64,000 nucleotides of DNA from Pigmentiphaga humi (GTDB lineage: Bacteria; Pseudomonadota; Gammaproteobacteria; Burkholderiales; Burkholderiaceae_B), in the NCBI RefSeq assembly GCF_900606115.1, contig NZ_UWPJ01000008.1, positions 1 through 64,000 on the forward strand. Reading direction: 5' to 3'. The position numbers were made by a program, and so were the translations under genes. The notes below the pieces were generated by a model. That model worked only from the letters and a program-made list of their open reading frames with translations, searched no databases and had not been told where the DNA came from. This document shows, piece after piece, positions 52,669 to 61,935 of the stretch. How positions within the stretch are numbered: the stretch's first letter is position 1; every line of letters begins with the position of its first letter.

Positions 52669-53793
52669 TCAGATCGGCTGCGCCAGCGCCGCCAGCGACG
52701 TTTCCACCAGCGCCGCCTGCTGCTCGATAGGCGCTTTCGCCTGCTCCAGGCAGCCTATCCGCAACGAATTCTCGACGACCAGGCGACAACGTTCATAGCG
52801 CCGTTGCATGAAGCGATGCAGCGCTTGGGCAACGCTCTCCGCCTGGTCGAGCTCCTCGGCCAGCACCAGGGCATCCTCGACGGCCATGCCGGCGCCCGAC
52901 GCCAGTTGCGGCGTGGTGGGATGCGCCGCATCGCCGATCAATACCACCCGGCCGGCATGCCAGGGGGCCGGCAGCAGGAAGCCTTCCAACGGCCGGCGGA
53001 CGATGCGCGACACCTCGTCCAGCTGCCCGCGGATCTCCTCCAGGACGCCGCCGTACCCTTGCATCAGCGCCGCCAATCCACGGTGGAGATCGCATTCTTC
53101 GATGCGGTTCGGTTCGGCGAGCGGCTCGAGCAGAAACATGTACATCTCGCTGTCGGAAACCGGATTCAAGCCGAGCTTGACCGGCCCGCCGAGGAAAAAA
53201 TGCCGGCGGTCGATGCCGGGCGCGCGCGGAACGACCAGGCGCCAGGCACACTGCCCGGTAAACACGGGCCTGGGCGCGCCGGGGAAGATCAGGGTCCGGA
53301 TCCGCGAAAAAATGCCGTCCGCGCCGATCACGAGATCGTATCGGCCGGAGGTGCCGTCCGAAAAACGGACGGCCACGCCCCCGCCGTCCTGCTCCAGGCC
53401 GTCCACCGTGACGCCCAGGCTGACGCGCGCGCCGCTTTCCAGCGTCCGGCGCGATAGCACCGCATGCAGCGCCGGACGCATCACTCCGCCGCTGCCGGGC
53501 AGGTCGCCATCTCCCACCACTGGCGTCGGCACCACTTTCAGGGGCGTGCCGAGCATGTCGCAGATCTGTATGCCATGCCCGGTATAGGCCTGCGCCGCGA
53601 TCTCGTCCAGGATCCCCAATTCGCGGAACGCGCGCAGGGTCGGGCCGGTAATGGTGATGCCCGCGCCGTAGACGCGCCAATCGGGGTCCAGATCGACAAG
53701 CCGTACGTCGATGCCCCGCCGCCGCAGGCAGATGGCCGCCGACATGCCTCCGATGCCGCCCCCGACCACGAGCGCATGTTTGATCCTGCTCAT
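52669..53793 (-). CDS. FAD-dependent aromatic monooxygenase
   Basis: A 374-residue class A flavin monooxygenase. The FAD site is ALVVGGGIGGMSAAICLRRRG, the DG motif VIGADGIFSRIRTLIF, and the GD motif VVLIGDAAHPTTPQLASGAGMAVEDALVLAEEL. AGAGGAAA lies before the ATG at 53793; the frame further upstream lacks family features. It is divergent from the hydrolase/LigAB-like operon and would supply the dihydroxylated substrate for ring cleavage there. The substrate is unknown. Confidence 0.87.
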   Translation of the reverse strand: MSRIKHALVVGGGIGGMSAAICLRRRGIDVRLVDLDPDWRVYGAGITITGPTLRAFRELGILDEIAAQAYTGHGIQICDMLGTPLKVVPTPVVGDGDLPGSGGVMRPALHAVLSRRTLESGARVSLGVTVDGLEQDGGGVAVRFSDGTSGRYDLVIGADGIFSRIRTLIFPGAPRPVFTGQCAWRLVVPRAPGIDRRHFFLGGPVKLGLNPVSDSEMYMFLLEPLAEPNRIEECDLHRGLAALMQGYGGVLEEIRGQLDEVSRIVRRPLEGFLLPAPWHAGRVVLIGDAAHPTTPQLASGAGMAVEDALVLAEELDQAESVAQALHRFMQRRYERCRLVVENSLRIGCLEQAKAPIEQQAALVETSLAALAQPI

Positions 53794-54083
53794 TTTTCCT
53801 CTTCCATGATTGGCTCGGCGGATATGCCGCAAGCGGCGATTACGCAAGAGCCCCCTGCGCCCGTCAACGCCGCAGGCGCGTCTTCCGACTCCCGCACAAG
53901 CTTCGGCGCAAGCCCAGCCAAGTTCCGCCACCGGCCGCATCCCGGCTCCGCCGCCGGCTGCGCGCATGCGCGGTCAAGTTCCAACGCATGCCCGGCCAAG
54001 CCGGCGCGCGCAACGCCTGCGAACATACCGGCATCGACACATGCCGCCTGGCGCGCTTCCCGAACGAATCTGGAGAGACGACC

Positions 54084-55247
54084 GTGACACAGCAGTTCCC
54101 CACCCCTTCCGGCGGCTCCGACGTTGCCGGCCGCCCCAAGACCCTGGCCGAGGCCAAGGCCTGGATGGCCAGCCGCTGGAAAGCCAGGACGCACCCGATG
54201 AATGCTTTGCCGCTCGATGCGGGCGCGGCATGGATAGACGGCGTTCCGGGCCTCGACGGCGAAGCCTGGGGCACATACTGGGGCAATCTGGGCGATACGC
54301 TGAAAGCCGATGCAAGGCGTGCTCACGCAGCGGGCGAGACCAATCGCGCGGCGGATCTCTACCAGCGTGCCAGCGGCGCCTATTTCATGGGCCGCTTTCC
54401 GTGCCCCAACCATCCGGCCAAAGCCTATTGCGCCACCGGCGAACGCGAGACCTATCTAGCGGCCTCCGCATACTGGGATATCCCCATGGAACGCGTCGTC
54501 GTGCCTTTCCAGGGCCGCGTCGGCGAAGGCGGCGAGATACCCGTGCTATTGCGCCGTCCGCGCGGCATCGCCCGTCCCCGCGTCGTCCTCATGTGGGGCG
54601 GCGTGGATGCCTGCAAGGAACAGATGACGGCCGCCAGCGACGCGCTGCTGGCCAAGGGCCTCGCCACCGTGGCCATGGACAATGCGGGCACCGGCGAATC
54701 CCCGGTGCGGGGCGTGGTCGATGCCGAACGGCCGTTCATCGCCGTGCTGGACTGGCTGCGCGGCCGCCCCGACCTCGACGGCGAACGCCCGGCGTGCCTG
54801 GGCCGCTCCTTCGGCGGCTACTGGGCGACCAAGCTTGCCCACCTGCTGCCGGACCGGCTGGCCGGCGCCGTCAATTGGGGCGGCGGCGCGCACTTCATGT
54901 TCCAGCCGGAATGGATACTCGCCTCGCGCTATCCCGACAGCTACCTGATGGAACTGGTCGAGACGCGCCAGCGCATGCTGGGCGTAGCCACCGACGAGGA
55001 ATATGCCGCTGCCTTCCAGCGCCTGTCGCTGCTCGACCAGGGGCTGCTGGACGGCCCCTGCGCGCCGCTGCTGCTGGTCAACGGCAAGGACGACCGGCAA
55101 TGCCCGGTCGGCGACATCCACCTGCTGGTGGAACACGGCGATCCCAAGTCCGTCCGGCTCTTCCCCGGCGGCCACATGGGACTGACGCCGCAGACCCTGC
55201 CCACCATCGTCGACTGGCTCGCCAGGCAATTGCAGGGAGCCCGCTGA
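54084..55247 (+). CDS. Alpha/beta hydrolase, FrsA/DHPON-hydrolase type
   Basis: A 387-residue hydrolase with an N-terminal helical region (about 15-135) and an alpha/beta core. The nucleophile Ser242 is in GRSFGG, with Asp336 or Asp337 (NGKDD) and His364 (PGGHMG). The closest family I recognise includes 2,6-dihydroxypseudooxynicotine hydrolase, a C-C bond hydrolase of nicotine breakdown, and FrsA-like proteins. The start is GTG at 54084 with GGAGAG six bases before. Its stop overlaps the LigA-like gene by one base. A C-C hydrolase would fit after ring cleavage by the LigAB-like enzyme. Confidence 0.82.
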   Translation: MTQQFPTPSGGSDVAGRPKTLAEAKAWMASRWKARTHPMNALPLDAGAAWIDGVPGLDGEAWGTYWGNLGDTLKADARRAHAAGETNRAADLYQRASGAYFMGRFPCPNHPAKAYCATGERETYLAASAYWDIPMERVVVPFQGRVGEGGEIPVLLRRPRGIARPRVVLMWGGVDACKEQMTAASDALLAKGLATVAMDNAGTGESPVRGVVDAERPFIAVLDWLRGRPDLDGERPACLGRSFGGYWATKLAHLLPDRLAGAVNWGGGAHFMFQPEWILASRYPDSYLMELVETRQRMLGVATDEEYAAAFQRLSLLDQGLLDGPCAPLLLVNGKDDRQCPVGDIHLLVEHGDPKSVRLFPGGHMGLTPQTLPTIVDWLARQLQGAR

Positions 55248-55549
55248 TGGCCAGCAACTGGCGGCAGCTCATGCCTACGACTGACGCGTACTGGATGAAC
55301 CGCATCCTGTTCGACATCCACCATCGCGACGATCATCTACATCGCTACAGGCGTGATCCGGATGCCTACATGGCCCCGACTCCCCTGGAGCCGTCGCTCA
55401 AACACGCCATCCGGGACAACGACATCGGCGCCATGTACCTGGCCGGGGTCAACCCTTACCTGCTGAGGGCGCACTGCCTGGGCCTGCATATACCGGAATC
55501 GGTATTCCTCCAGTCCCTGCGCTGCGCCGGCGGCGAAGGAGGCAACTGA
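55247..55549 (+). CDS. LigA-like small subunit of an extradiol dioxygenase
   Basis: A 100-residue protein with the LigA pattern: WMNRILFDIHHRDDHLHRYRRDPDAYMAP, then AIRDNDIGAMYLAGVNPYLLRAHCLGLHIPE. In LigAB enzymes this subunit caps the active site. It starts one base before the hydrolase stop and ends one base before the LigB-like gene, the same layout as ligA-ligB at 29360. It is shorter and divergent from that LigA. Confidence 0.85.
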   Translation: MASNWRQLMPTTDAYWMNRILFDIHHRDDHLHRYRRDPDAYMAPTPLEPSLKHAIRDNDIGAMYLAGVNPYLLRAHCLGLHIPESVFLQSLRCAGGEGGN

Positions 55550-55550
55550 C

Positions 55551-56384
55551 ATGGCCCGCATCGTCAGCGTGCATGCCGTCAGCCACACGCCCGTCATGCT
55601 CAATTTTCCCGGCGCCATCCCGGATGCGGATCGCGAGGCGATCTTCGCTGCCTTCCTGTCGGTCGGACATGCCATCCGCGAAGCGGCCCCGGAAGCCCTC
55701 GTGGTCGTTTCCGACGATCATCTGCACAATTTCTTCCTCGACAACCTGCCCGCCTTCTGCATAGGCGCGGCCCCGTCCTATCCCACGCCGGTGGAGCACT
55801 GGCTGAAAGTCGACCGCCAGGTGCTGGCCGGCCACGCCGATCTCGGCGCGCACCTCATCGGCGAAGCGATGCAGTCGGGTTTCGACCCCGCCTTGTCGAT
55901 GGACCTGACCCTCGACCACGGCATCATCGCGCCGCTGCACCTGGCCGGCGTCGCCGGCGGGATTCCGGTCGTGCCGGTGCTGGTCAACTGCGTCCAGCCG
56001 CCGCTGCCGACCATGCTGCGGGCGCACGAATGGGGCCGGATGCTGGGCGGCGCGATCCGCCGCTTCGAAGGGGTCGAACGCGTATCGATACTGGCCACCG
56101 GCGGCCTGAGCCACGATATCGCCACGCCGCGGATGGGCCTGCTGAACGAGGCCTTCGACCGGGAGTTCCTCGCCCGCCTGGCCGGCGGCGATGCCGAGGC
56201 GCTCGTCCGGTACGCCGCGGAGCACGTCCACGAGGCCGGCAACGGCGCGGAAGAAATCCGCACCTGGCTGATCGCACACGGCGCTGCCGGCGGCGCGCCG
56301 TTCCAGACCCTCTATTACAAAGCCGTGGCCGACTGGTATACGGGCATAGGGTTGGGTAGCTGGAAGACTGGCTGCGCACGCTGA
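55551..56384 (+). CDS. LigB-like class III extradiol dioxygenase
   Basis: A 277-residue catalytic subunit. It keeps His12 (VSHTPVM) and the DDHLHNFFLDNLPAFCIG segment that corresponds to the second iron histidine of LigB, plus DLTLDHGIIAPLHL and ATGGLSHDIATPRMG, equivalents of the LigB catalytic histidine regions. It would open a catechol-like ring next to a hydroxyl. GGAGG at the end of the LigA-like gene is the ribosome site. It differs enough from the LigB at 29724 to imply another substrate. Confidence 0.87.
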   Translation: MARIVSVHAVSHTPVMLNFPGAIPDADREAIFAAFLSVGHAIREAAPEALVVVSDDHLHNFFLDNLPAFCIGAAPSYPTPVEHWLKVDRQVLAGHADLGAHLIGEAMQSGFDPALSMDLTLDHGIIAPLHLAGVAGGIPVVPVLVNCVQPPLPTMLRAHEWGRMLGGAIRRFEGVERVSILATGGLSHDIATPRMGLLNEAFDREFLARLAGGDAEALVRYAAEHVHEAGNGAEEIRTWLIAHGAAGGAPFQTLYYKAVADWYTGIGLGSWKTGCAR

Positions 56385-56419
56385 TGGCGCCCGCTCTGCG
56401 GGCAAAGTCCGATTGACTT

Positions 56420-56456
56420 GCCTGTCTGCAAGCCGGGAAACTCTCCGCAGACAGGC
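56420..56456. promoter_or_regulatory. Long inverted repeat before the AraC gene
   Basis: A perfect 10-bp inverted repeat, GCCTGTCTGC (56420-56429) and GCAGACAGGC (56447-56456), with a 17-base spacer. It could be a terminator for the upstream operon or an operator for araC. No T-run follows the stem. Confidence 0.5.
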
Positions 56457-56492
56457 TCGGTTCGACCGATCCGCGCCGGAGACTGATATTCC

Positions 56493-57458
56493 ATGATGAC
56501 CATCCGACAATTCACCATCGACGGCAAGAAGCAGGATGCGGGTTCCGCGCGTTTCCGCAAGGAAATGCAGGAGGCTTTCGCGGTCGGCCTGTCCGTGCAG
56601 GGCAACGAAGAACACCCGTTCAGCACCCAGGTCAAAGGCTACAGCGGCGAACGCCTGCGCTTCGCCGCGCTGCGGTTCTCTCCCCACACCACCTGTTCGC
56701 CGCGGGCGACAGGAATGCGCTCGCGCCTGCTCGTGTCGCTGCACCGCGAAGGCGTGGCGCTGGTGCACCAGGAAGGCCGCGAAACCCGCATCGAACCCGA
56801 CGACCTGTTCATCATCGATCCGTCACGGCCGTTCTTCATCGAAGCCGGCAACGTTCTCGCCCATTCGCTCTACATCGAACACAGCGCGCTGCGGGCCATC
56901 ATGCCCGAGATCGAACTCCATACCGCGCGGCAGGTCCGGACCACGTATGGCGCAGGCGCGGTGCTGCGCCATACCATCGACCAGCTCCTGGCCCAGACCG
57001 ACCGGCTGTCCGACCTCGAGGCCGACCGGCTCGCCGACGCCCTGCCCTTCCTGGTCGCCGCCAGCCTGGCGGGTTCCGGTCCCGACACGCCTTCCTCCCC
57101 CTCGCGCCTGAGGGCGCTGCACAAACAGCGCATCATGGGCTACGTGAAAGACAACCTGCGCAACCACGAGATCAACGCAGCCCATATCGCCGCCGCCGTC
57201 AACCTATCGACCCGGTACATCTACGAACTGTTCGAAGACGAGGACGTCCCGCTGATGAAGTGGATCTGGCAGACCCGGCTGGAACGCTGCCGCGCCGATC
57301 TGGCCAGCGGGGCGATGCGATCGAGATCGATAGGAGAAATCGCCTTCTACTGGGGCTTCAACGACATCGCCCATTTCAGCCGGGCGTTCCGGCAGCGCTA
57401 CGGAGCCTCGCCGCGCGCGTTCAGGAAGTCGGCCCTGCCGCAGGGCGCGGCGCACTGA
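56493..57458 (+). CDS. AraC-family regulator
   Basis: A 321-residue protein with an N-terminal AraC-binding-like sensor domain (about 30-190, including EPDDLFIIDPSRPFFIEAGN) and a C-terminal double helix-turn-helix (NHEINAAHIAAAVNLSTRYIYELFEDEDVPLMKWIWQTRLERCRADL to IAFYWGFNDIAHFSRAFRQRYGASPRAFR). This layout is shared with regulators of aromatic oxygenase operons. It probably controls the adjoining monooxygenase, hydrolase and LigAB-like genes. Confidence 0.9.
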   Translation: MMTIRQFTIDGKKQDAGSARFRKEMQEAFAVGLSVQGNEEHPFSTQVKGYSGERLRFAALRFSPHTTCSPRATGMRSRLLVSLHREGVALVHQEGRETRIEPDDLFIIDPSRPFFIEAGNVLAHSLYIEHSALRAIMPEIELHTARQVRTTYGAGAVLRHTIDQLLAQTDRLSDLEADRLADALPFLVAASLAGSGPDTPSSPSRLRALHKQRIMGYVKDNLRNHEINAAHIAAAVNLSTRYIYELFEDEDVPLMKWIWQTRLERCRADLASGAMRSRSIGEIAFYWGFNDIAHFSRAFRQRYGASPRAFRKSALPQGAAH

Positions 57459-57472
57459 GCCAGGGACGCTCG

Positions 57473-59035
57473 CTACTTCCACGGCCGCCGCGTTTCCCCC
57501 AGCCTGGCGAACGCGCTCCCGGCCTGCTCTTCCAGTTCGCGCAGCCGCGCCGCGATCCAGCCCAGCGCGAACCAGGCCTGGGGATAGGCCTCGGTCAGCG
57601 TGGCATAGTGGGCGCGCGCCATGACCAGGTCGTTCATTTCCCCGAGAACGTCCTGCAGCGCGGCGAGCGCCTTGCGGTAACGCCGGATGCGGCGCGCGGA
57701 GTAGAGCGTCCCCGCCAGCGCGAGGCCGTAGCGCAGGCGCTTGGCCAGCTTGCGCAGCGTGTGGCGCCGCTCGTCGTCCAGGCCGGCAAAGCGGGCGCCG
57801 TCGCGCACCAGCCGCTTGTGCCAGCCGTCCAGGCGCGGCGTGACCGCGCCGGCCAGCCTGCGGGCCTCGCCTTGCGGCGGCGCCTCGGCCGGCTCTTGCG
57901 CCGTGGCGGACGGGCTCGGCGCGTCGCGCAGGCCCAGGTTCCAGGCCAGCAGCTGCAAGAGCCAGGTCTGGAACTCGGCGCCGGCGGCCAGCCCGGCCGC
58001 ATCCCGCTGTTCACGCGCCGGACCGGGCAAGGGCGGCATGCCCGCGGCCAGGAGCGACGGCAGCACGGTTTCGCCGATGACGTCCTGGTCGCGGATCCGG
58101 CCGAATTCGCCGAAGTATTCCCGCGCAGCCTGCCTCAGTCCGGCGGGCGGCAGTTCCGCGCGCCCTTCCAGCAGCAGCCAGAGCGACCGCAGCCGGCGCA
58201 TGCCCACGCGCAGCTGGTGCAGCGGCTCGGATCCGTCCGGCCGTTCGCCGTCGGGCATGTCGGCCGCGGCCAGCAGCGCGGCGTTGCGGGCGATCTGCTC
58301 GAAACAGTCGTCGGTGACGGCCTGCTTCGCCTGGGTCACGCCGACACGGTGCGGCAGCTTGACGTTGGCGGCGTTTCGCGCGCTCCAGAAGCGCGCGATC
58401 TCGGCACGCCGCGCGGCCTGCTGCTGTTCGGGCGCGGCACGGCCGATGCGCAGCGCCGCCTCGGCCAGGGCATCGCCGCGCTCTGCCTTGCTGCGCAAGT
58501 CGAGCACCAGCCCGTATTGGCGCAGCCAGCGGCTCGCAGCACTGAACACGGCGCGCGGCTGGCCGGACAGCAGTTCGAATTCCAGTTCGTGAATGGGCAG
58601 CGTCAGCTCGCCTGCGCGGATCTCCCCTTCGTCATGGGCGATCTCCACGCTTCCCCAGCGTGTCCGTATCGATGCGCGGCGGCGCCAGACGTCGGTTTCA
58701 TAGCGAACCGCCAGCTCGTCCTGGACGTCCTGCAGCACCGCTTCGGCGGGCGTGCCGGCATAGACGGACAGATCGAGGGTGCGGCGGGGACACGGATGAT
58801 TGAGCTCGATCCGCGTCATGGCGTTGGCGCCCGCCATCTTGAAAGTCTGCACCCACTTGCGCCCCTCCAGCCGCAGCCTGATTGCCGCCTTCTGGCGCGC
58901 CAGCTGGCGGTCGGGGGTGTCGAAATACATGGCCCGCAGATGTACCCGGCTGTCTCCCCCCGCACGGACCAGCGCCTGGACGAGCTCCTTGCGTAGCGAC
59001 GCGGAGACGGCGAATTTCAGTTCTTGTTCCAGCAT
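57473..59035 (-). CDS. CYTH-CHAD domain protein
   Basis: A 520-residue fusion. The CYTH (triphosphate tunnel) domain spans about residues 1-200 and has the EQELK signature (ExExK) at Glu3-Glu5-Lys7 with further acidic and basic tunnel residues. The CHAD domain spans about 225-510 and has paired helical repeats with conserved His and Arg (LHQLRVGMRRLRSLW and RRHTLRKLAKRLRYG). CYTH domains hydrolyse inorganic triphosphate or other phosphates, and CHAD domains bind polyphosphate, so a polyphosphate-related role is likely. It is convergent with araC. Confidence 0.92.
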   Translation of the reverse strand: MLEQELKFAVSASLRKELVQALVRAGGDSRVHLRAMYFDTPDRQLARQKAAIRLRLEGRKWVQTFKMAGANAMTRIELNHPCPRRTLDLSVYAGTPAEAVLQDVQDELAVRYETDVWRRRASIRTRWGSVEIAHDEGEIRAGELTLPIHELEFELLSGQPRAVFSAASRWLRQYGLVLDLRSKAERGDALAEAALRIGRAAPEQQQAARRAEIARFWSARNAANVKLPHRVGVTQAKQAVTDDCFEQIARNAALLAAADMPDGERPDGSEPLHQLRVGMRRLRSLWLLLEGRAELPPAGLRQAAREYFGEFGRIRDQDVIGETVLPSLLAAGMPPLPGPAREQRDAAGLAAGAEFQTWLLQLLAWNLGLRDAPSPSATAQEPAEAPPQGEARRLAGAVTPRLDGWHKRLVRDGARFAGLDDERRHTLRKLAKRLRYGLALAGTLYSARRIRRYRKALAALQDVLGEMNDLVMARAHYATLTEAYPQAWFALGWIAARLRELEEQAGSAFARLGETRRPWK

Positions 59036-59131
59036 ACCTGCGACCGAGTTGCGGCAAAGCCGCCATCGTACCTGCTCGACCGCGCTGGATTATTACAAGT
59101 CACCTAACCGTCATCGGTGCGCGCCGCGGCC

Positions 59132-60037
59132 TCAGAACCGGGTGTTGCGCGTGACGGACCACCTGGCCGAGAGCGCGCCCAGCAGCGCCACGCCCACGAC
59201 GAAGGCTGCGAGCCATTCCCACTGCGGCAGGCGCAGCGCGAATTCGGTCCCGTAGCTGCGGGCCAGGTCCGCCAGGGCGGCGTTGAGCGGGTCGAGCACG
59301 ACCGCCACCAGCCCGATCGCCGCCAGCGCGGCGGCGGCGCAGCTGACCGCGCCCAGGTAAAGAAAGGGCCGCCGCACGAAGGATTCGGTCGCGCCCACCA
59401 GGCGGGCCACGCCGATTTCCTCGCGCTGGGCGAGCGCCTGCATGCGCACGGTGTTGAACACCGCGGCCAGCACCGCCACGGCCACCACCACCGCCAGGAA
59501 CAGCAGCGCCGCGCGGGCGAAGCGCAGGATCGCTTCCAGGCGCTGCACCCAGGCGCTGTCCACTTGCACCAGATCGACCTTGGTCCAGGTCTTCCAGATG
59601 GCGGCGAGCTTCTCCGAACGCTTGGCGAGGTCTTCGCCCTTCAACGTCACGACGATGGCATCGGGCAGGGGGTTGTCGGGCAGGACGGCGAGCGCCTGCG
59701 CATAGGCGGGATTGGCCTTGAGATCGGCCAGCGCGCGGTCGCGGCGGACGGTGCGCAGGTCTTCGATCTCGCCGGCGTGGTCGCGCCGGATCCGGTCGGC
59801 GACCGCATCGGTCTCGGCCGAGGTGGCGTCCACCTTCATGAAGACGGTCATTTCCGGGTCGGCGGCCAGGTGGCTGGCCACGGGCCGCAGCGACATCAGC
59901 GCCGCCGCGCCCAGCAGCGGGATGGCCAGCGCCAGCGTGATGACCAGAATGTTGGCCAGCGACGAGAAGGGCTGGGCGAACAGGCGGCGCAGCGTGACGC
60001 CGAATGCGTAGCGGTGCTGGCGGATCAGCGGGTTCAT
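59132..60037 (-). CDS. ftsX: Cell-division protein FtsX
   Basis: A 301-residue inner-membrane protein with a short cytoplasmic N-terminus, one helix, a periplasmic loop (about 60-165) and three C-terminal helices. Motifs are NPLIRQHRYAFGVTLRRL at the start and the FtsX segment QREEIGVARLVGATESFVRRPFLYLG. With FtsE it regulates peptidoglycan hydrolase activation at the septum. Its ATG overlaps the ftsE stop by four bases. Confidence 0.94.
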   Translation of the reverse strand: MNPLIRQHRYAFGVTLRRLFAQPFSSLANILVITLALAIPLLGAAALMSLRPVASHLAADPEMTVFMKVDATSAETDAVADRIRRDHAGEIEDLRTVRRDRALADLKANPAYAQALAVLPDNPLPDAIVVTLKGEDLAKRSEKLAAIWKTWTKVDLVQVDSAWVQRLEAILRFARAALLFLAVVVAVAVLAAVFNTVRMQALAQREEIGVARLVGATESFVRRPFLYLGAVSCAAAALAAIGLVAVVLDPLNAALADLARSYGTEFALRLPQWEWLAAFVVGVALLGALSARWSVTRNTRF

Positions 60038-60729
60038 TGCACGGCCTCCCCGGCCAGGCGCGGCGTGCGCTTGCCGCCGTCGGTGACCTTGCCGGCGTTG
60101 ACGAACAGCACCCGCGTCGCATAATCGGCAATCAGGCTTTCGTCGTGCGTGGCCAGGATGGTGGTGACGCCGACGCGGTTGAACGCGCGGAAGACCTCGA
60201 CGATGCGGCGGGCGCTGTCGCGGTCGAGGTTGGCGGTGGGCTCGTCGGCGATGAGCAGGCCCGGCCGGTTGACGATGGCGCGCGCGATCGCCAGGCGCTG
60301 CTGGTCGCCGCCCGACAGCTCCTCGGGGCGCAGCGCTTCCTTGCCCGACAGGCCGACGCGCTCGATGGCGGCGCGCGCCCGGGTGGCGGCGGCCGAGCGC
60401 GAATGGCCGGTCACGATCAGCGGCAGCATGACGTTCTCGTAGGCGCTGCGGTCGTTGAGCAGGTGCACGTCCTGCAGGATGGTGCCGATCGCGCGCCGCA
60501 GATAGGGGCGGTAGCGCCCGGGCAGCCTGCCGACGTTCTTGCCGTTGACGAGCACCGTGCCACGGCTGGGCACGTCCAGGCCCGCGATCAGCTTCAGCAG
60601 CGTGGACTTGCCGGCGCCGGAAGGACCGGACACGAAGACGAACTCGCCCTGGGCAATGCCGAAGCTCACGTCGGCCAGCGTGTCGATGCCGCGGCCGTAA
60701 GTTTTATGTACGTGCTGGAATTCGATCAT
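60034..60729 (-). CDS. ftsE: Cell-division ATP-binding protein FtsE
   Basis: A 231-residue ABC ATPase. It begins MIEFQHVHKTYGRG and has Walker A GPSGAGKST (35-43), the Q-loop ILQDVHLLNDRSAYENVMLPL, signature ELSGGDQQR, Walker B LLIADEPTANLD and the switch ATHDESL. The N-terminus and LLNDRSAYENV are typical of FtsE. It powers the FtsX complex at the division site and overlaps ftsX. Confidence 0.96.
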   Translation of the reverse strand: MIEFQHVHKTYGRGIDTLADVSFGIAQGEFVFVSGPSGAGKSTLLKLIAGLDVPSRGTVLVNGKNVGRLPGRYRPYLRRAIGTILQDVHLLNDRSAYENVMLPLIVTGHSRSAAATRARAAIERVGLSGKEALRPEELSGGDQQRLAIARAIVNRPGLLIADEPTANLDRDSARRIVEVFRAFNRVGVTTILATHDESLIADYATRVLFVNAGKVTDGGKRTPRLAGEAVQ

Positions 60730-60908
60730 GAGGCGGAAATAGTAACCTGGGTGGCAGGCGTAGCGACAGGCGCGAGGTTTTCATGATATCGAACACATGC
60801 TACGGTACGTTTCCTTCCCTGGGCGCCGGGCGGCCGCAGGCCCGCACCGGCTCGTCCGCCACCGTCCGCCTGGAGTTATAGTCCAGGGCCCCGCGCTAGG
60901 AATCCGAC

Positions 60909-61928
60909 ATGAACGTTTTGAAACCCCTGCTCGCCGCCGCCCTGCTGCTGGCCGGCGCCCATGCCGCCCATGCCGGGCCGACGCTGGATGCGGTCAAGAA
61001 GAAGGGCTTCGTGCAATGCGGCGTGTCCACCGGCGTCGCGGGCTTCAGCAACCCCGACAGCAAGGGCAACTGGACCGGCCTGGACGTGGACCTGTGCAAG
61101 GCCGTGGCCGCAGCGCTGTTCGGCGATGCCTCCAAGGCCAGGCTGACGCCGCTCAACACCCAGCAGCGTTTCACCGCGCTGCAGTCGGGCGAGATCGACG
61201 TCCTGCCGCGCAATACCTCGATCACCCTGCAGCGCGACACCGCGCTCGGCCTGACCGGGGTGGGCGTGAACTTCTACGACGGCCAGGGCATCATGGTGGC
61301 CAAGAAAATCGGGGTCAAGAGCGCCAAGGAGCTCGACGGCGCGGCGATCTGCCTGCAGCCCGGCACCACCACCGAACTGAACCTGGCGGACTGGTTCCGC
61401 GCCGGCAAGCTGAGCTTCAAGCCTGTGGTGATCGACAAATTCGACGAACTGGTGCGCGCCTTCGCGGCCGGCCGCTGCGATGCCTATACCACCGACATCT
61501 CGGCGCTCAACGCGATCCGCACCACCAAGCTGCCGAACCCGGACGATTACGTGGTCCTGCCCGAGATGATCTCGAAAGAGCCGCTCGGCCCCATGGTGCG
61601 GCAAGGCGACGAGCAATGGGCGGCGATCGTCAAGTGGACGCTGAACGCCATGATCGAGGCCGAGGAGTACGGCATCACCTCCAAGAACGTCGACCAGATG
61701 CTCAAGAGCCCCAATCCCAACGTGCAGCGCATCCTGGGCGTGACGCCGGGCGCCGGCAAGAACCTGGGCGTCGACGAAAAGTGGGCCTACAACATCGTCA
61801 AGCAGGTGGGCAACTACGGCGAGAGCTTCGAGCGCAACCTCGGCCAGGGCAGCCCGCTGAAGATGCAGCGCGGCGCCAACGCATTGTGGACCAAAGGCGG
61901 CCTGATGTACGCACTGCCCATCCGCTGA
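60909..61928 (+). CDS. aapJ: General L-amino-acid ABC transporter binding protein
   Basis: A 339-residue periplasmic binding protein with signal peptide (LLAAALLLAGAHAAHAGP). Its pattern TLDAVKKKGFVQCGVSTGVAGFSNPDSKGNWTGLDVDLCKAVAAALFG and PRNTSITLQRDTALGLTGVGVNFYDGQGIMV matches AapJ of the broad-specificity amino-acid system. Two cysteines (Cys38 and Cys65) may bond. It is followed by two permease genes of the same system. Confidence 0.94.
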   Translation: MNVLKPLLAAALLLAGAHAAHAGPTLDAVKKKGFVQCGVSTGVAGFSNPDSKGNWTGLDVDLCKAVAAALFGDASKARLTPLNTQQRFTALQSGEIDVLPRNTSITLQRDTALGLTGVGVNFYDGQGIMVAKKIGVKSAKELDGAAICLQPGTTTELNLADWFRAGKLSFKPVVIDKFDELVRAFAAGRCDAYTTDISALNAIRTTKLPNPDDYVVLPEMISKEPLGPMVRQGDEQWAAIVKWTLNAMIEAEEYGITSKNVDQMLKSPNPNVQRILGVTPGAGKNLGVDEKWAYNIVKQVGNYGESFERNLGQGSPLKMQRGANALWTKGGLMYALPIR

Positions 61929-61935
61929 TGCGCGC

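Noticed and set aside
53919-53982. Two CAAGTTCC direct repeats as AraC half-sites before the hydrolase operon
   Set aside because: The 56-base spacing and 8-base length are not distinctive enough; recorded only as a lead.
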